This document shows, piece by piece, positions 45,711 through 55,133 of a DNA stretch of 64,000 nt. The stretch is taken from the NCBI RefSeq assembly GCF_013248995.1, contig NZ_JABRPK010000001.1, positions 1,178,001 through 1,242,000 on the forward strand. The letters run 5' to 3'. Position numbers and translations under genes: made by a program. Under the pieces are notes generated by a model. It searched no databases. It was not told where the DNA came from and was given only the letters and a program-made list of their open reading frames with translations. Within the stretch, counting starts at the first letter, position 1. Every line of letters starts with the position of its first letter. The stretch is from Frigoribacterium sp. VKM Ac-2836. Its GTDB lineage: Bacteria > Actinomycetota > Actinomycetes > Actinomycetales > Microbacteriaceae.

Positions 45711-45739
45711 TTGACACACGCTCACCGCGGGTGCACTGT
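45711..45739 (+). promoter_or_regulatory. Promoter of glpF
   Basis: A consensus TTGACA -35 box, 17-bp spacer and CACTGT at the -10 position, with about 24 nt of leader containing AAGGAAGG before the GTG. Confidence 0.55.
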
Positions 45740-45768
45740 CGCCCCGCCGTACGACAAGGAAGGTCGAC

Positions 45769-46506
45769 GTGAACCTGGGATTGATTTTTCTTTCAGAGAC
45801 GGTGGGCACCGCATTGCTGCTCACCCTCGGTGGCGGCGTCGTCGCCAACGTCGCGCTGACGAAGACGAAGGGCTTCAACGGCGGGACGCTCATGGTCAAC
45901 TTCGGCTGGGGCCTCGCGGTCTTCGTCGGAATCCTGGCCTCGTACTCGTCAGGGGCTCACCTGAACCCGGCCGTCAGCATCGCGCAGCTCATCCTCGGCA
46001 ACATCACCTTCGCGGCGTTCCTCGTCTACGTGGCGGCGCAGATGGTCGGTGCGATCATCGGTGCCGTGGTCGTGTGGCTGGCCTACAAGCAGCACTTCGA
46101 CGAAGAACCCGACCCGGCGACCAAGCTCGGCGTGTTCTCGACCGGTCCTGCGATCCGCAACTACGGCTGGAACCTCGTGACCGAGATCATCGGCACCTTC
46201 GTGCTGGTCTTCACGATCATCGCGATCACCAACGGCGCCTCCCCCAACGCCGCCAACCTCGGCCCGCTCGGCGGCCTGGCCGTCGCACTGCTCGTGGTCG
46301 GCATCGGCGCCTCGCTCGGTGGCCCCACCGGCTACGCCATCAACCCCGCCCGTGACCTCGGACCCCGCATCGCGCACGCGTTCCTGCCCATCAAGGGCAA
46401 GGGTGGCAGCGACTGGTCCTACGCCTGGGTGCCGGTCGTCGGCCCCCTCGTCGGTGGTGCCCTCGCGGCGCTGCTGTCCTTCCCCCTCCTCCCCCTCGCC
46501 GCCTGA
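45769..46506 (+). CDS. glpF: Glycerol facilitator (aquaglyceroporin)
   Basis: A 245-aa MIP-family channel with six membrane segments and the two NPA half-helices: HLNPAVS (about residue 65) and INPARDLGPR (about 193). The Asp after the second NPA (NPARD) favours glycerol over water. It lets glycerol diffuse in for the kinase encoded 158 bp downstream. GTG start with an AAGGAAGG site. Confidence 0.92.
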   Translation: MNLGLIFLSETVGTALLLTLGGGVVANVALTKTKGFNGGTLMVNFGWGLAVFVGILASYSSGAHLNPAVSIAQLILGNITFAAFLVYVAAQMVGAIIGAVVVWLAYKQHFDEEPDPATKLGVFSTGPAIRNYGWNLVTEIIGTFVLVFTIIAITNGASPNAANLGPLGGLAVALLVVGIGASLGGPTGYAINPARDLGPRIAHAFLPIKGKGGSDWSYAWVPVVGPLVGGALAALLSFPLLPLAA

Positions 46507-46663
46507 CTCGGCGACCCACTGATCGGTCGAGGACGGCTCCCCCGGGCCGCCCGACGCCGGTCGATCCACCCGCTCCCAGCAGAGGCTCGGGCCCGTCCGC
46601 TCGAATGGACCGACCCGAGCCTCCGTGCGAGCCGCATCCATCAACGACGAAGGAGTTCCACCC

Positions 46664-48184
46664 GTGAGCGACAACGACTACGTCCTGGCCATCGACCAGG
46701 GCACCACCAGCACCCGCGCCATCATCTTCGACCACTCGGGCTCGATCGTGGCCACCGGCCAGAAAGAGCACGAGCAGATCTTCCCCCGCGCCGGCTGGGT
46801 CGAGCACGACCCCGCCGAGATCTGGGAGAACACCCGTGAGGTCATCGGTCAGGCCCTCTCGCGTGCCGACATCACGCGCCACAACATCAAGGCCGTCGGA
46901 ATCACCAACCAGCGTGAGACCGCCGTCGTCTGGGACAAGACCACCGGCAAGGCCGTCTACAACGCCATCGTCTGGCAGGACACCCGCACGCAGCCCATCG
47001 TCGACCGCCTGGCCGCCGACGGCGGCGTCGAGCGGTTCAAGCCCATCGTCGGCCTGCCGCTCGCGACCTACTTCTCGGGCACGAAGGTCGTCTGGATCCT
47101 CGAGAACGTCGAGGGCGCCCGCGAGAAGGCCGAGGCGGGCGACCTGCTGTTCGGCACGACGGACACCTGGGTCCTCTGGAACCTCACCGGCGGAACCGAC
47201 GGCGGCGTCCACGTCACCGACGTCACGAACGCTTCGCGCACCCTCTTCATGGACCTCGAGACGCTGCAGTGGCGCGACGACATCCTCGAAGCATTCGACG
47301 TGCCCAAGTCGATGCTCCCCGAGATCAAGAGCTCGTCCGAGGTCTACGGCACGGTCGAGGCCTCGAGCCTGCTGCGCGAGGTGCCCATCGCGGGCATCCT
47401 CGGCGACCAGCAGGCCGCCACCTTCGGCCAGGCCGCGTTCGACCAGGGCGAGTCGAAGAACACGTACGGCACCGGTAACTTCCTGATCTTCAACACGGGT
47501 GAAGAGATCGTCCACTCGAAGAACGGGCTGCTCACGACGCTCGGCTACAAGCTCGGGGACGCCGCACCGCACTACGCCCTCGAGGGATCGATCGCCGTCA
47601 CGGGCTCGCTGATCCAGTGGCTGCGCGACAACCTGGGCATGATCGGCTCGGCCCCCGAGGTCGAAGAGCTGGCCAAGACCGTCGAGGACAACGGCGGGGT
47701 CTACTTCGTCCCCGCGTTCTCGGGCCTGTTCGCGCCCTACTGGCGTTCGGACGCGCGAGGTGCCCTCGTGGGGCTCACCCGCTACGTCAACAAGGGCCAC
47801 ATCGCCCGTGCCGCCCTCGAGGCGACCGCGTTCCAGACCCGCGAGGTGCTCGACGCGGTCAACGCCGACTCCGGCGTCGACCTGACCGAGCTGAAGGTCG
47901 ACGGCGGCATGACCGCCAACGACGCGCTCATGCAGTTCCAGGCCGACATCCTCGACGTCCCGGTGGTCCGCCCCGTGGTCGCCGAGACCACCGCGCTCGG
48001 GGCGGCCTACGCGGCCGGTCTCGCGGTCGGCTTCTGGGAGACCCTCGACGACCTTCGCGCCAACTGGCAGGAAGACAAGCGCTGGACCCCGAACATCGAC
48101 GCCGACGAGCGTGACCGCACGCTGCGCCTCTGGAAGAAGGCCGTCACGAAGACCTTCGACTGGGTCGACGACGACGTCAACTGA
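46664..48184 (+). CDS. glpK: Glycerol kinase
   Basis: 506 aa, FGGY family. The ATP-binding N-terminus [15 protein letters not shown], the glycerol-site residues in TNQRET and WQDTRT, the GDQQAA motif and the FGGY-type block [15 protein letters not shown] are complete. It phosphorylates glycerol to glycerol-3-phosphate. No glpD is in the window. The GTG at 46664 has an AAGGAG site; co-transcription with glpF is likely. Confidence 0.95.
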   Translation: MSDNDYVLAIDQGTTSTRAIIFDHSGSIVATGQKEHEQIFPRAGWVEHDPAEIWENTREVIGQALSRADITRHNIKAVGITNQRETAVVWDKTTGKAVYNAIVWQDTRTQPIVDRLAADGGVERFKPIVGLPLATYFSGTKVVWILENVEGAREKAEAGDLLFGTTDTWVLWNLTGGTDGGVHVTDVTNASRTLFMDLETLQWRDDILEAFDVPKSMLPEIKSSSEVYGTVEASSLLREVPIAGILGDQQAATFGQAAFDQGESKNTYGTGNFLIFNTGEEIVHSKNGLLTTLGYKLGDAAPHYALEGSIAVTGSLIQWLRDNLGMIGSAPEVEELAKTVEDNGGVYFVPAFSGLFAPYWRSDARGALVGLTRYVNKGHIARAALEATAFQTREVLDAVNADSGVDLTELKVDGGMTANDALMQFQADILDVPVVRPVVAETTALGAAYAAGLAVGFWETLDDLRANWQEDKRWTPNIDADERDRTLRLWKKAVTKTFDWVDDDVN

Positions 48185-48193
48185 TCACCCGTG

Positions 48194-48225
48194 CGAAGGG
48201 CCCGTCCGACCGGACGGGCCCTTCG
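48194..48225. terminator. Bidirectional terminator between glpK and trpD
   Basis: A perfect 14-bp stem (CGAAGGGCCCGTCC with its complement), loop GACC, 9 nt after the glpK stop. Confidence 0.85.
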
Positions 48226-48262
48226 TCGTCCGCCCCCTCGGGACGAGGAGGCGCGGCGCGGC

Positions 48263-49318
48263 TCAGGAGGCGCGGGTGGCCGCCACCCACTGGTCCAGTT
48301 TCGCGATGGCCGCGCCCGTGTCGACGGCCCGGGCCGCGACGTCCAGCTGCTCGCGGAAACGGGTGAGAAGGGGCCGTTCGCGCTGGCCCGGGTCGGCCGC
48401 CAGCCCGTAGGACACCAGTCCGGCCGCGGCGTTGAGCAGAACGATGTCGCGGACGGGACCGCGCTCCCCCGCCAGGACCTCACGGGCGATGCCCGCGTTG
48501 TGCTCCGCGTCCCCGCCGACGAGGTCCGAGATGCGTGCGCGGGGGATGCCCAACTCGAGCGGATCGAGGTCGTGCTCGGTCACCGACCCCCCGGTGACCT
48601 CCCAGATGTGGCTGTGACCCGTCGTGGTCAATTCGTCGAGACCGTCGTCGCCACGGAAAACGAGGGCGGTCGCACCGCGCGTCTGGAACACACCGACGAT
48701 CAGCGGCACCTTGTCGAGCGACGCGACGCCGACCGCGCTCGCCTCGGGTCGTGCCGGGTTCACGAGGGGACCCAGGAAGTTGAAGACCGTGGGCACCCCG
48801 ATCTCGCGACGGACGGCGGCCGCGTTGCCGAAGCCCGGGTGGAAGGCAGCGGCGAAAGCGAAGGTCAGCCCCGCCTCTCTCAGGACCTCCGCGACGCGCT
48901 CCGCCCCGATGCTCAGGTCGATCCCCAGGGCCGCGAGGACGTCCGACGAACCCGACGACGAACTCGCTGCTCGGTTGCCGTGCTTGATCACCGGGACACC
49001 GGTCGCGGCCACGACGACCGAAGCCATGGTGGAGACGTTGACGGTACCGAAACGGTCACCGCCCGTCCCGACGATGTCGACCGCCATCGTGTCGACGGGA
49101 AGGGCGACGGCATGGGCGAGCACGGCGTCGCGGAAGCCCACGATCTCGTCGACGGTCTCCCCCTTCGCCCGCAGGGCGACGAGGAAGGCCGCGAGCTGCG
49201 CCGGGGTGACGTCACCCGTCATCACCTGTTCCATCGACCACGTGGCCTCACTGATCGAGAGGTCGCGACCGGCGAGGAGCGCGTCGATGATCAAGGGCCA
49301 GGTGAGCTCGGAGGTCAT
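48263..49318 (-). CDS. trpD: Anthranilate phosphoribosyltransferase
   Basis: 351 aa. The PRPP-binding glycine-rich loop DIVGTGGDRFGTVNVST (about 82-98) and the anthranilate-site motif KHGNRAASSSSGSSDVL are intact. It transfers phosphoribose to anthranilate, the second step of tryptophan synthesis. It stands alone, without trpE, trpG or trpC. The mRNA appears leaderless. Confidence 0.94.
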   Translation of the reverse strand: MTSELTWPLIIDALLAGRDLSISEATWSMEQVMTGDVTPAQLAAFLVALRAKGETVDEIVGFRDAVLAHAVALPVDTMAVDIVGTGGDRFGTVNVSTMASVVVAATGVPVIKHGNRAASSSSGSSDVLAALGIDLSIGAERVAEVLREAGLTFAFAAAFHPGFGNAAAVRREIGVPTVFNFLGPLVNPARPEASAVGVASLDKVPLIVGVFQTRGATALVFRGDDGLDELTTTGHSHIWEVTGGSVTEHDLDPLELGIPRARISDLVGGDAEHNAGIAREVLAGERGPVRDIVLLNAAAGLVSYGLAADPGQRERPLLTRFREQLDVAARAVDTGAAIAKLDQWVAATRAS

Positions 49319-49324
49319 GGGCTC

Positions 49325-49330
49325 AGGCTA
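49325..49330 (-). promoter_or_regulatory. -10 box of leaderless trpD
   Basis: TAGCCT on the minus strand, six bases before the ATG at 49318; the same box is used by the MFS gene at 11277. Confidence 0.5.
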
Positions 49331-49384
49331 CCGGCGGCACGGGTGCGCTCCGATGTCTCGGCGTCAAGGGAAATTCCCGACCCG

Positions 49385-49403
49385 GGGTTTTGAGCGCAAA
49401 CCC
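49385..49403. repeat. Inverted repeat GGGTTT-N7-AAACCC between trpD and ctaE
   Basis: Perfect 6-bp arms in the divergent promoter region, upstream of the ctaE -10 box; a possible operator for the respiratory operon. Confidence 0.4.
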
Positions 49404-49419
49404 AGGGCGACTTACCAGG

Positions 49420-49425
49420 CATAAT
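49420..49425 (+). promoter_or_regulatory. -10 box of the ctaE-qcrCAB operon
   Basis: CATAAT ends seven bases before the GTG at 49433, supporting a leaderless mRNA and that start over the ATG at 49424. Confidence 0.5.
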
Positions 49426-49432
49426 GGACCTC

Positions 49433-50068
49433 GTGACAAGTACCTCTCTCTCGAGACCTTCTGGCGGCCCCGTCGTCAATCGACCCAGCACGGTTGCCGT
49501 GGGCACCATCGTGTGGCTCGGCAGCGAGGTCATGTTCTTCGCCGGCCTCTTCGCGATCTACTTCACGCTCCGCTCGACGTCTCCCGGCCTGTGGGCCGAC
49601 CAGACGGCCCTGCACAACGTGCCGTTCGCTCTCACCAACACGATCACCCTGGTGCTCTCGTCGGTCGCCTGCCAGTTCGGCGTCTTCGCCGCCGAGCGCA
49701 TGCAGCCGCACCGCACCGGTCGCCTCTTCCAGGTCGGCCGCTGGGGCATGGTCGAGTGGTTCTTCCTCACCTACGCGATGGGCGCGGTCTTCGTCTGCGG
49801 TCAGGTGTACGAGTACGCGACCCTCATCTCCGAGCACGTCACCCTCAGCTCGAGCGCCTACGGCTCTGCGTTCTACATGACGACCGGCTTCCACGGAGCC
49901 CACGTCATCGGCGGTCTCATCGCCTTCCTCCTCACCATCGGCCGTGCCTACGCCGTGAAGAACTTCGGGCACAAAGAGGCCACCACGGCCATCGTGGTGT
50001 CGTACTACTGGCACTTCGTCGACGTGGTCTGGATCGGCCTCTTCATCGTCATCTACCTCCTCAAATAG
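49433..50068 (+). CDS. ctaE: Cytochrome c oxidase (aa3) subunit III
   Basis: 211 aa with five membrane segments. Subunit III hallmarks are [21 protein letters not shown] near the start and [14 protein letters not shown] and [15 protein letters not shown] in the last helices. It stabilises the catalytic subunits of the aa3 oxidase. It leads the operon ctaE-qcrC-qcrA-qcrB, the arrangement seen in actinobacteria with a bcc-aa3 supercomplex. Confidence 0.94.
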   Translation: MTSTSLSRPSGGPVVNRPSTVAVGTIVWLGSEVMFFAGLFAIYFTLRSTSPGLWADQTALHNVPFALTNTITLVLSSVACQFGVFAAERMQPHRTGRLFQVGRWGMVEWFFLTYAMGAVFVCGQVYEYATLISEHVTLSSSAYGSAFYMTTGFHGAHVIGGLIAFLLTIGRAYAVKNFGHKEATTAIVVSYYWHFVDVVWIGLFIVIYLLK

Positions 50069-50089
50069 GCATTGGATCGTCTGCACAGC

Positions 50090-50905
50090 ATGTTCTCCAG
50101 AACCTCGTCAACCCGACGCACCAAGAAGGCCGGCCGTCGCGGCCCCGTCGCCACAGCTTCCCTTCTCCTCGTCGGTCTGCTCACCACGGGTGGTGCCTAC
50201 GCACTCTTCTCCTCGACGGCCTCGGCGGACGAGAGCAGCGCGACCGCGACCTCGCAGCAGAGCATCGACGAAGGCCAGAAGCTCTTCGCCTCGAACTGCG
50301 CGACCTGCCACGGGCTGAGCGCGGCGGGCACCGACAGCGGGCCCAGCCTGATCGGCGTCGGCGCCGCCTCCGTGGACTTCCAGGTCGGCACCGGTCGCAT
50401 GCCCATGGCCGTCAACGGCCCGCAGGCCGAGCAGAAACCCACGCAGTTCTCCGACGAGCAGGTCGCTGCCATGGCTGCCTACGTCGCATCGCTGGCCCCC
50501 GGTCCCGCGATCCCCGACGAGTCACTGCTCCAGGCCGACGGAGACACGACCAACGGTGCCGAACTGTTCCGCATCAACTGCGCCATGTGCCACAACGTGG
50601 CTGGTGCAGGTGGCGCCTTGACGCAGGGCAAGTTCGCCCCTGCACTCGACGGCGTCACCGCCCACCACATCTACGAGGCGATGCAGACCGGCCCGCAGAA
50701 CATGCCGGTCTTCAACGACCTCAACCTGTCGCCCCAAGACAAGGCCGACATCATCACGTACCTCAAGTACGTCGAGAACAACCCGTCGCCGGGTGGATTC
50801 GAGCTCGGGAGCCTCGGCCCCGTCGCCGAAGGTCTCTTCATCTGGATCTTCGGGCTCGGTGCGATCGTCGCGATCACCATCTGGCTGACCGCCCGGTCGA
50901 ACTGA
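50090..50905 (+). CDS. qcrC: Cytochrome bc1 complex diheme cytochrome c subunit
   Basis: 271 aa. An N-terminal membrane anchor (about 20-40) is followed by two cytochrome c domains with heme motifs CATCH and CAMCH and distal Met residues, then a C-terminal membrane helix (EGLFIWIFGLGAIVAITIWL). The diheme form passes electrons directly to CtaC without a soluble cytochrome. The start is uncertain: ATG at 50090 is chosen, TTG at 50072 is possible, neither with a clear ribosome-binding site. Confidence 0.93.
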   Translation: MFSRTSSTRRTKKAGRRGPVATASLLLVGLLTTGGAYALFSSTASADESSATATSQQSIDEGQKLFASNCATCHGLSAAGTDSGPSLIGVGAASVDFQVGTGRMPMAVNGPQAEQKPTQFSDEQVAAMAAYVASLAPGPAIPDESLLQADGDTTNGAELFRINCAMCHNVAGAGGALTQGKFAPALDGVTAHHIYEAMQTGPQNMPVFNDLNLSPQDKADIITYLKYVENNPSPGGFELGSLGPVAEGLFIWIFGLGAIVAITIWLTARSN

Positions 50906-50942
50906 CCCGCGTTCTCTCCGTACTTCACGAAAGGCAGAATCA

Positions 50943-52010
50943 ATGGCAGAGCACGACGACGAGGCCCCCACGGCGGGCTCGGCTGTCGAGAAGCGCGAGC
51001 CTCGACAGGTCTCGGCCGGCACGGCGGTCGTGACTTCCGACGTGTTCCAGAACCCGGGCGAGCCGCCGCACCGCGATCGGGTCACCGACATCGACCCCAA
51101 GGTCGAGAAACGTGCCGAACGTCAGGTCAGCCTGTTCTTCTTCCTGTCAATCGTGGGCAGCATCGCCGCCATCGGCGCATACGTCGCCTTCCCGATCACC
51201 TCCGGCGATTCGGGATCCGTCCGTCTGAACAACCTGTTCCTCGGTCTCGGTATCGCCCTCGGCCTCCTGTCCGTCGGCATCGGTGCCGTGCATTGGTCCA
51301 AGACCCTCATGCCGGCTCGCGAGATCACCGAGATGCGCCACGACACGCGTGGCTCCGAGCCGACGCGAGAGAAGGCCGTCGAGGTCTTCGCACTGGGCAA
51401 CCACGAGAGCGGCTTCGGTCGTCGATCGCTGATCCGCAACAGCTTGATCGGGGCCCTCGTCGCGACGCCGTTGCCGGCTGTCGTCCTCTTCCGCGACCTC
51501 GCACCGGCCGAAGACCCCAACGCGGTCCTCCGCCACACGCTGTGGGAAGAAGGCATGCACCTCGCCGCCGACCCCTCCGGCACCCGGATCAAGGCATCGG
51601 ACGTCACCCTCGGCTCGGTGTTCCACGTCATCCCCGAGAACCTCAACGAATCAGAACACCTCCTCGAAGAGAAAGCCAAAGCGGCCGTCCTTCTCATGCG
51701 CCTCAAGCCGGAAGATCTGAACCCGGCCGAGGGACGCGAAGACTGGCAGTACGACGGAATCGTCGCCTACTCCAAGATCTGCACGCACGTCGGGTGCCCC
51801 GTGGCCCTGTACGAGCAGCAGACACACCACCTGCTCTGCCCCTGCCACCAGTCCACGTTCGACGTGACGAACAACTGCGAAGTCATCTTCGGGCCCGCCA
51901 AGCGCCCCCTGCCGCAGCTGCCCATCACCGTTGACGCCGACGGGTACCTCGTCGCGCAGAGCGACTTCCACGAACCTGTGGGCCCGAGCTTCTGGGAGCG
52001 CGAAAAGTGA
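50943..52010 (+). CDS. qcrA: Cytochrome bc1 complex Rieske iron-sulfur subunit
   Basis: 355 aa, the long actinobacterial form with three membrane segments (about 60-80, 95-115 and 165-185). The C-terminal Rieske domain has both cluster-binding boxes, CTHVGC and CPCHQS. It takes electrons from menaquinol to cytochrome c in QcrC. Its stop overlaps the qcrB start (GTGA). Confidence 0.95.
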   Translation: MAEHDDEAPTAGSAVEKREPRQVSAGTAVVTSDVFQNPGEPPHRDRVTDIDPKVEKRAERQVSLFFFLSIVGSIAAIGAYVAFPITSGDSGSVRLNNLFLGLGIALGLLSVGIGAVHWSKTLMPAREITEMRHDTRGSEPTREKAVEVFALGNHESGFGRRSLIRNSLIGALVATPLPAVVLFRDLAPAEDPNAVLRHTLWEEGMHLAADPSGTRIKASDVTLGSVFHVIPENLNESEHLLEEKAKAAVLLMRLKPEDLNPAEGREDWQYDGIVAYSKICTHVGCPVALYEQQTHHLLCPCHQSTFDVTNNCEVIFGPAKRPLPQLPITVDADGYLVAQSDFHEPVGPSFWEREK

Positions 52011-53668
52011 TCACCACCACCCCGGCACAGGGTGCCGAACCGACCACGTCCGACAACATCGGCAAGGCCCCCGCCTTCGCCCCGACGAAGACCAACAAGT
52101 TCCTCGGCGCCACGGCGAACTACATCGACGAGCGCACGAGCATGTCCGGTCTGGTCAAAGAGGTGGGTCGCAAGATCTTCCCCGATCACTGGTCGTTCAT
52201 GTTGGGCGAGGTCGCGCTGTACTCGTTCGTCGTCATCCTGCTCTCGGGTACGTTCCTCACCTTCTTCTTCCAGCCGTCCATGGCCGAGGTCAACTACAAC
52301 GGTTCTTACGTTCCTCTCAAGGGCCTCAACATGTCGGCCGCCATGGCGTCGACGCTCGACATCTCGTTCGACATCCGCGGTGGTCTGCTGTTCCGCCAGA
52401 TCCACCACTGGGCCGCCCTGCTGTTCGTCGCGGCCATCATGCTGCACATGCTGCGTGTCTACTTCACCGGCGCATTCCGCAAGCCCCGAGAGATCAACTG
52501 GGTCGTCGGCTTCACGCTGTGGATCCTCGCCATGGCCGAAGGCTTCACCGGTTACTCGCTTCCCGACGACCTGCTCTCGGGTAACGGAGCTCGAATCATC
52601 GACGGCATGATCAAGGGCATCCCCGTCATCGGCGTCTGGATCTCGTACCTGGTGTTCGGTGGGGAGTTCCCCGGCACCGACATGGTCGGGCGTTTCTACT
52701 CCCTGCACATCATGTTGCTGCCGGCTCTGCTGATCGCCCTGCTGGGTGTTCACCTGCTGCTGTTGATCATCAACAAGCACACGCAGTTCGCGGGTCCGGG
52801 CAAGACCAACCAGAACGTGGTCGGTGTTCCCGTGATGCCGGTGTTCGCTGCCAAGGCCGGTGGCTTCTTCTTCATCGTCTTCGGTGTGATCGTGCTGATC
52901 GCGTCCTTGTTCACGATCAACCCCATCTGGAACTACGGACCGTACGACCCCTCCCCCGTGTCCGCGGGTACGCAGCCCGACTGGTACATCGGCTTCGCCG
53001 ACGGCGCCCTGCGACTCGTCCCGCCGGGCTGGGAGTTCGTGGCCTTCGGCTACACGGTCTCGATGAACATCCTGGTGCCCATCACCGTCCTCGGTCTCTT
53101 CATCGTCGTGGTCCTGCTGTATCCGTTCTTCGAAGCCTGGGTGACCGGTGACAAGCGAGAGCACCACATCCTCGACCGACCCCGGAACGCCCCGACGCGC
53201 ACCGCGATCGGTGCCGCGGGCATCGTGTTCTACGCCAGCCTCTGGGCGGCGGCGAGCTCGGACATCATGGCGACACACTTCCACCTGTCGTTGAACTACG
53301 TGATCCACGCTTGCCAGGCAGCGTTGATCCTCGGCCCGTTCATCGCCTTCTGGGTGACCAAGCGTGTCTGTCTCGCCCTGCAGAAGAAGGATCGCGAGAT
53401 CGCCCTGCACGGGTACGAGTCCGGTCGCATCGTTCGCCTGCCGGGTGGCGAGTACATCGAGGTGCACGAGCAGCTCGACGAGTACGAGCGTTGGCGCCTG
53501 CTGGACTTCAATGAGTACGAGCCCCTGATGGTCCGTCCGAATGCCAACGGCAAGATCACGGTCCTGCAGCGCGCCCGTGCATCTGCATCGTCGTTCTTCT
53601 TCGAGGACCGCATCGCTCCCGTCAAGCGTTCCGAGATCGAGTCGTCGCATCACGACGAAGGTCACTGA
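52007..53668 (+). CDS. qcrB: Cytochrome bc1 complex cytochrome b subunit
   Basis: 553 aa with eight or nine membrane segments. Heme-ligand His pairs are in QIHHWAALLF/MLHMLRVYFTG and FYSLHIMLLP/LLGVHLLLL. The quinol-site motif is PDW (QPDWYIGF), as in Gram-positive enzymes, where mitochondria have PEW. A long hydrophilic C-terminal extension (about 430-553) is typical of actinobacteria. It is the target subunit of QcrB inhibitors in mycobacteria. Confidence 0.95.
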   Translation: MITTTPAQGAEPTTSDNIGKAPAFAPTKTNKFLGATANYIDERTSMSGLVKEVGRKIFPDHWSFMLGEVALYSFVVILLSGTFLTFFFQPSMAEVNYNGSYVPLKGLNMSAAMASTLDISFDIRGGLLFRQIHHWAALLFVAAIMLHMLRVYFTGAFRKPREINWVVGFTLWILAMAEGFTGYSLPDDLLSGNGARIIDGMIKGIPVIGVWISYLVFGGEFPGTDMVGRFYSLHIMLLPALLIALLGVHLLLLIINKHTQFAGPGKTNQNVVGVPVMPVFAAKAGGFFFIVFGVIVLIASLFTINPIWNYGPYDPSPVSAGTQPDWYIGFADGALRLVPPGWEFVAFGYTVSMNILVPITVLGLFIVVVLLYPFFEAWVTGDKREHHILDRPRNAPTRTAIGAAGIVFYASLWAAASSDIMATHFHLSLNYVIHACQAALILGPFIAFWVTKRVCLALQKKDREIALHGYESGRIVRLPGGEYIEVHEQLDEYERWRLLDFNEYEPLMVRPNANGKITVLQRARASASSFFFEDRIAPVKRSEIESSHHDEGH

Positions 53669-53684
53669 CCTTCACGACTCCCTG

Positions 53685-53715
53685 GGCCCGGTCGCACACC
53701 ATGTGCGGCCGGGCC
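53685..53715 (+). terminator. Terminator of the ctaE-qcrCAB operon
   Basis: A 14-bp stem (GGCCCGGTCGCACA against its complement, one G-T pair) with loop CCA, 16 nt after the qcrB stop. Confidence 0.8.
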
Positions 53716-54659
53716 TTCGGCGTGTGGGCGGAGCCACTCCCAGAGCCTCGCTCAGGGACGCGATCGGTGCCGACTCGGCGACTCGACCGTCGGCCACAGC
53801 AGGGCCAAGGGCCGGACCCGTCGTGGTTCAGCGCTTCACCTGCGAACCCGTTCTCACCTGCCCCGGTCAGCGATCCCCGTGACGACGCTCGTGTCCGTAT
53901 CGACACGGACATGGCCTGGGTGCGGCTGCAGGAGGCTCACGGGGAAGATGGCGCAGGCACGACCTCCGCCACTCAGGTGCCTGAGGCGAGGCGATGAGGA
54001 CCCCAGCGCGCATGTCCGCTGGGCGCTTTTCATCAGCGATGCGTACGGCCCCTACGAGCATTGTGGGTTGAGGAGCACAGGGGCCAACGGCCGACGTTCG
54101 CCCAGCGACAGGACTCCCCGTCCACGCCACGCAGGCGCCCATGGCGCAACAGTCATCCCGTCTTCGCTCACACCACGCTCGCATCACGCCCCCAGGGCAA
54201 CTCACCTCGGCCGCCCGGGCGATTGTGTGCCCGGGTTTGCGACGAGCGTGGGCGAAGCGATGAGAGCGGCTGCCCGTGTCGATGACGGTACCGCTGGACG
54301 TTCTCTTCCCTCTGGTCGAGGACCTGGACAACCAGATCAGAGCCTCGAGGGTCGATCTTCCTGTAGCCGAGCTCACGGCTGGCCAGGAGGCCGTCGCGGC
54401 CATACCCCCGACGAGCACAGGAGTGGTGCCGGCCCCGGGGTGCCCGCGTAGGCTGAAGTGTCGCCCTTCCCGCAACCACCGCGCACTCGCTCCCATGTTG
54501 ATGGCGCGGATCATCGACAGTTCGTCGGAGCCTCCGGCTGGCGAGCTTGATGACCGCGTGCACGGGTGGTGGCCTGTGCCAACCGACGGCGAGGACCAGC
54601 GAGATCCCACGGGGTGGCTCACGAAGGGCAAGCCCGGCTCGCCCCCAGCCGAGACACCA
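53716..54659. other. About 0.94 kb between the two oxidase operons without a convincing gene
   Basis: GC content and third-position bias are visibly lower than in the flanking genes, and overlapping frames stay open on both strands without matching a family I know. The least poor candidates are a plus frame of 98 codons ending at 53997 directly before a terminator-like hairpin, a plus frame from 54276 (MSMTVPLDVLFPLVEDLDNQ onwards) and a minus frame 53867-54631. I see no transposase motif or terminal repeats. Decayed coding DNA or an undescribed RNA are both possible. Confidence 0.5.
54002..54023 (+). terminator. Terminator-like hairpin inside the oxidase spacer
   Basis: Stem CCCAGCG/CGCTGGG with an 8-base loop, followed by CGCTTTTC on the plus strand. 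It marks the end of a plus-strand transcript that is not explained by qcrB, whose own terminator is 290 bp upstream. Confidence 0.55.
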
Positions 54660-54689
54660 CAGGGCGCCGGTCCGAAGACCGACGCCCTG
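54660..54689 (-). terminator. Terminator of the ctaCDF operon
   Basis: A stem of 13 positions with one C-A mismatch (CAGGGCGCCGGTC against GACCGACGCCCTG), loop CGAA, 23 nt after the ctaF stop on the minus strand. Confidence 0.7.
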
Positions 54690-54711
54690 TCCGCTCGAGA
54701 GAGCAGTGGCT

Positions 54712-55128
54712 CTAGTGCGCGAAGTTACCGCGGTAGTACTCGTAGACCCAACCGACCAGTGCCACGGCCGTCAGGGCGGCACCGATGTAGATGATCCACA
54801 TGCCGACGGCCAGCGCCAGGAAGATCAGGCTGCAGCCGGCGGCCAGGATGATGGGCCACCACGACCACGGGCTGAAGAAGCCCATCTCGGGGTCGCCGTC
54901 GTCGATGTTGGCGTCGAGGCGGTCCTCGGGGAGTTCGCCGCCTTGCGTAGCGTGGGAGCGGCCCATGTAGAAGGCCAAGAAGGCCCCCAACATGCCCGCC
55001 AAGCCGATGCCGAGTGTGCCGGCCCATTCGACGCGACCGGTGTCGAGCAGGCTCCACAGCACGTACACGGCGCACATCAGGAAGAAGAAGATCGCGAGGA
55101 TCCAGAACAACGTCGCGTTGGTCTTCAT
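54712..55128 (-). CDS. ctaF: Cytochrome c oxidase subunit IV (actinobacterial type)
   Basis: 138 aa with four membrane segments: two at the N-terminus (ATLFWILAIFFFLMCAVYVLW, GTLGIGLAGMLGAFLAFYMG) and two at the C-terminus (WWPIILAAGCSLIFLALAVGMW, IIYIGAALTAVALVGWVYEYY). FFSPWSWWP lies between the halves. It is the small fourth subunit of the aa3 oxidase. The ATG at 55128 is five bases after the ctaD stop. Confidence 0.92.
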   Translation of the reverse strand: MKTNATLFWILAIFFFLMCAVYVLWSLLDTGRVEWAGTLGIGLAGMLGAFLAFYMGRSHATQGGELPEDRLDANIDDGDPEMGFFSPWSWWPIILAAGCSLIFLALAVGMWIIYIGAALTAVALVGWVYEYYRGNFAH

Positions 55129-55133
55129 CGGGA

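Noticed and set aside
53867-54631. 254-codon minus frame in the oxidase spacer
   Set aside because: No ribosome-binding site, unusual Cys/Trp/Ser-rich composition without a motif, weak codon bias; kept only as part of the described spacer.
54276-54794. 172-codon plus frame starting MSMTVPLDVL
   Set aside because: The first 50 codons look protein-like, but the frame then becomes low-complexity and runs antisense into ctaF; no family recognised.
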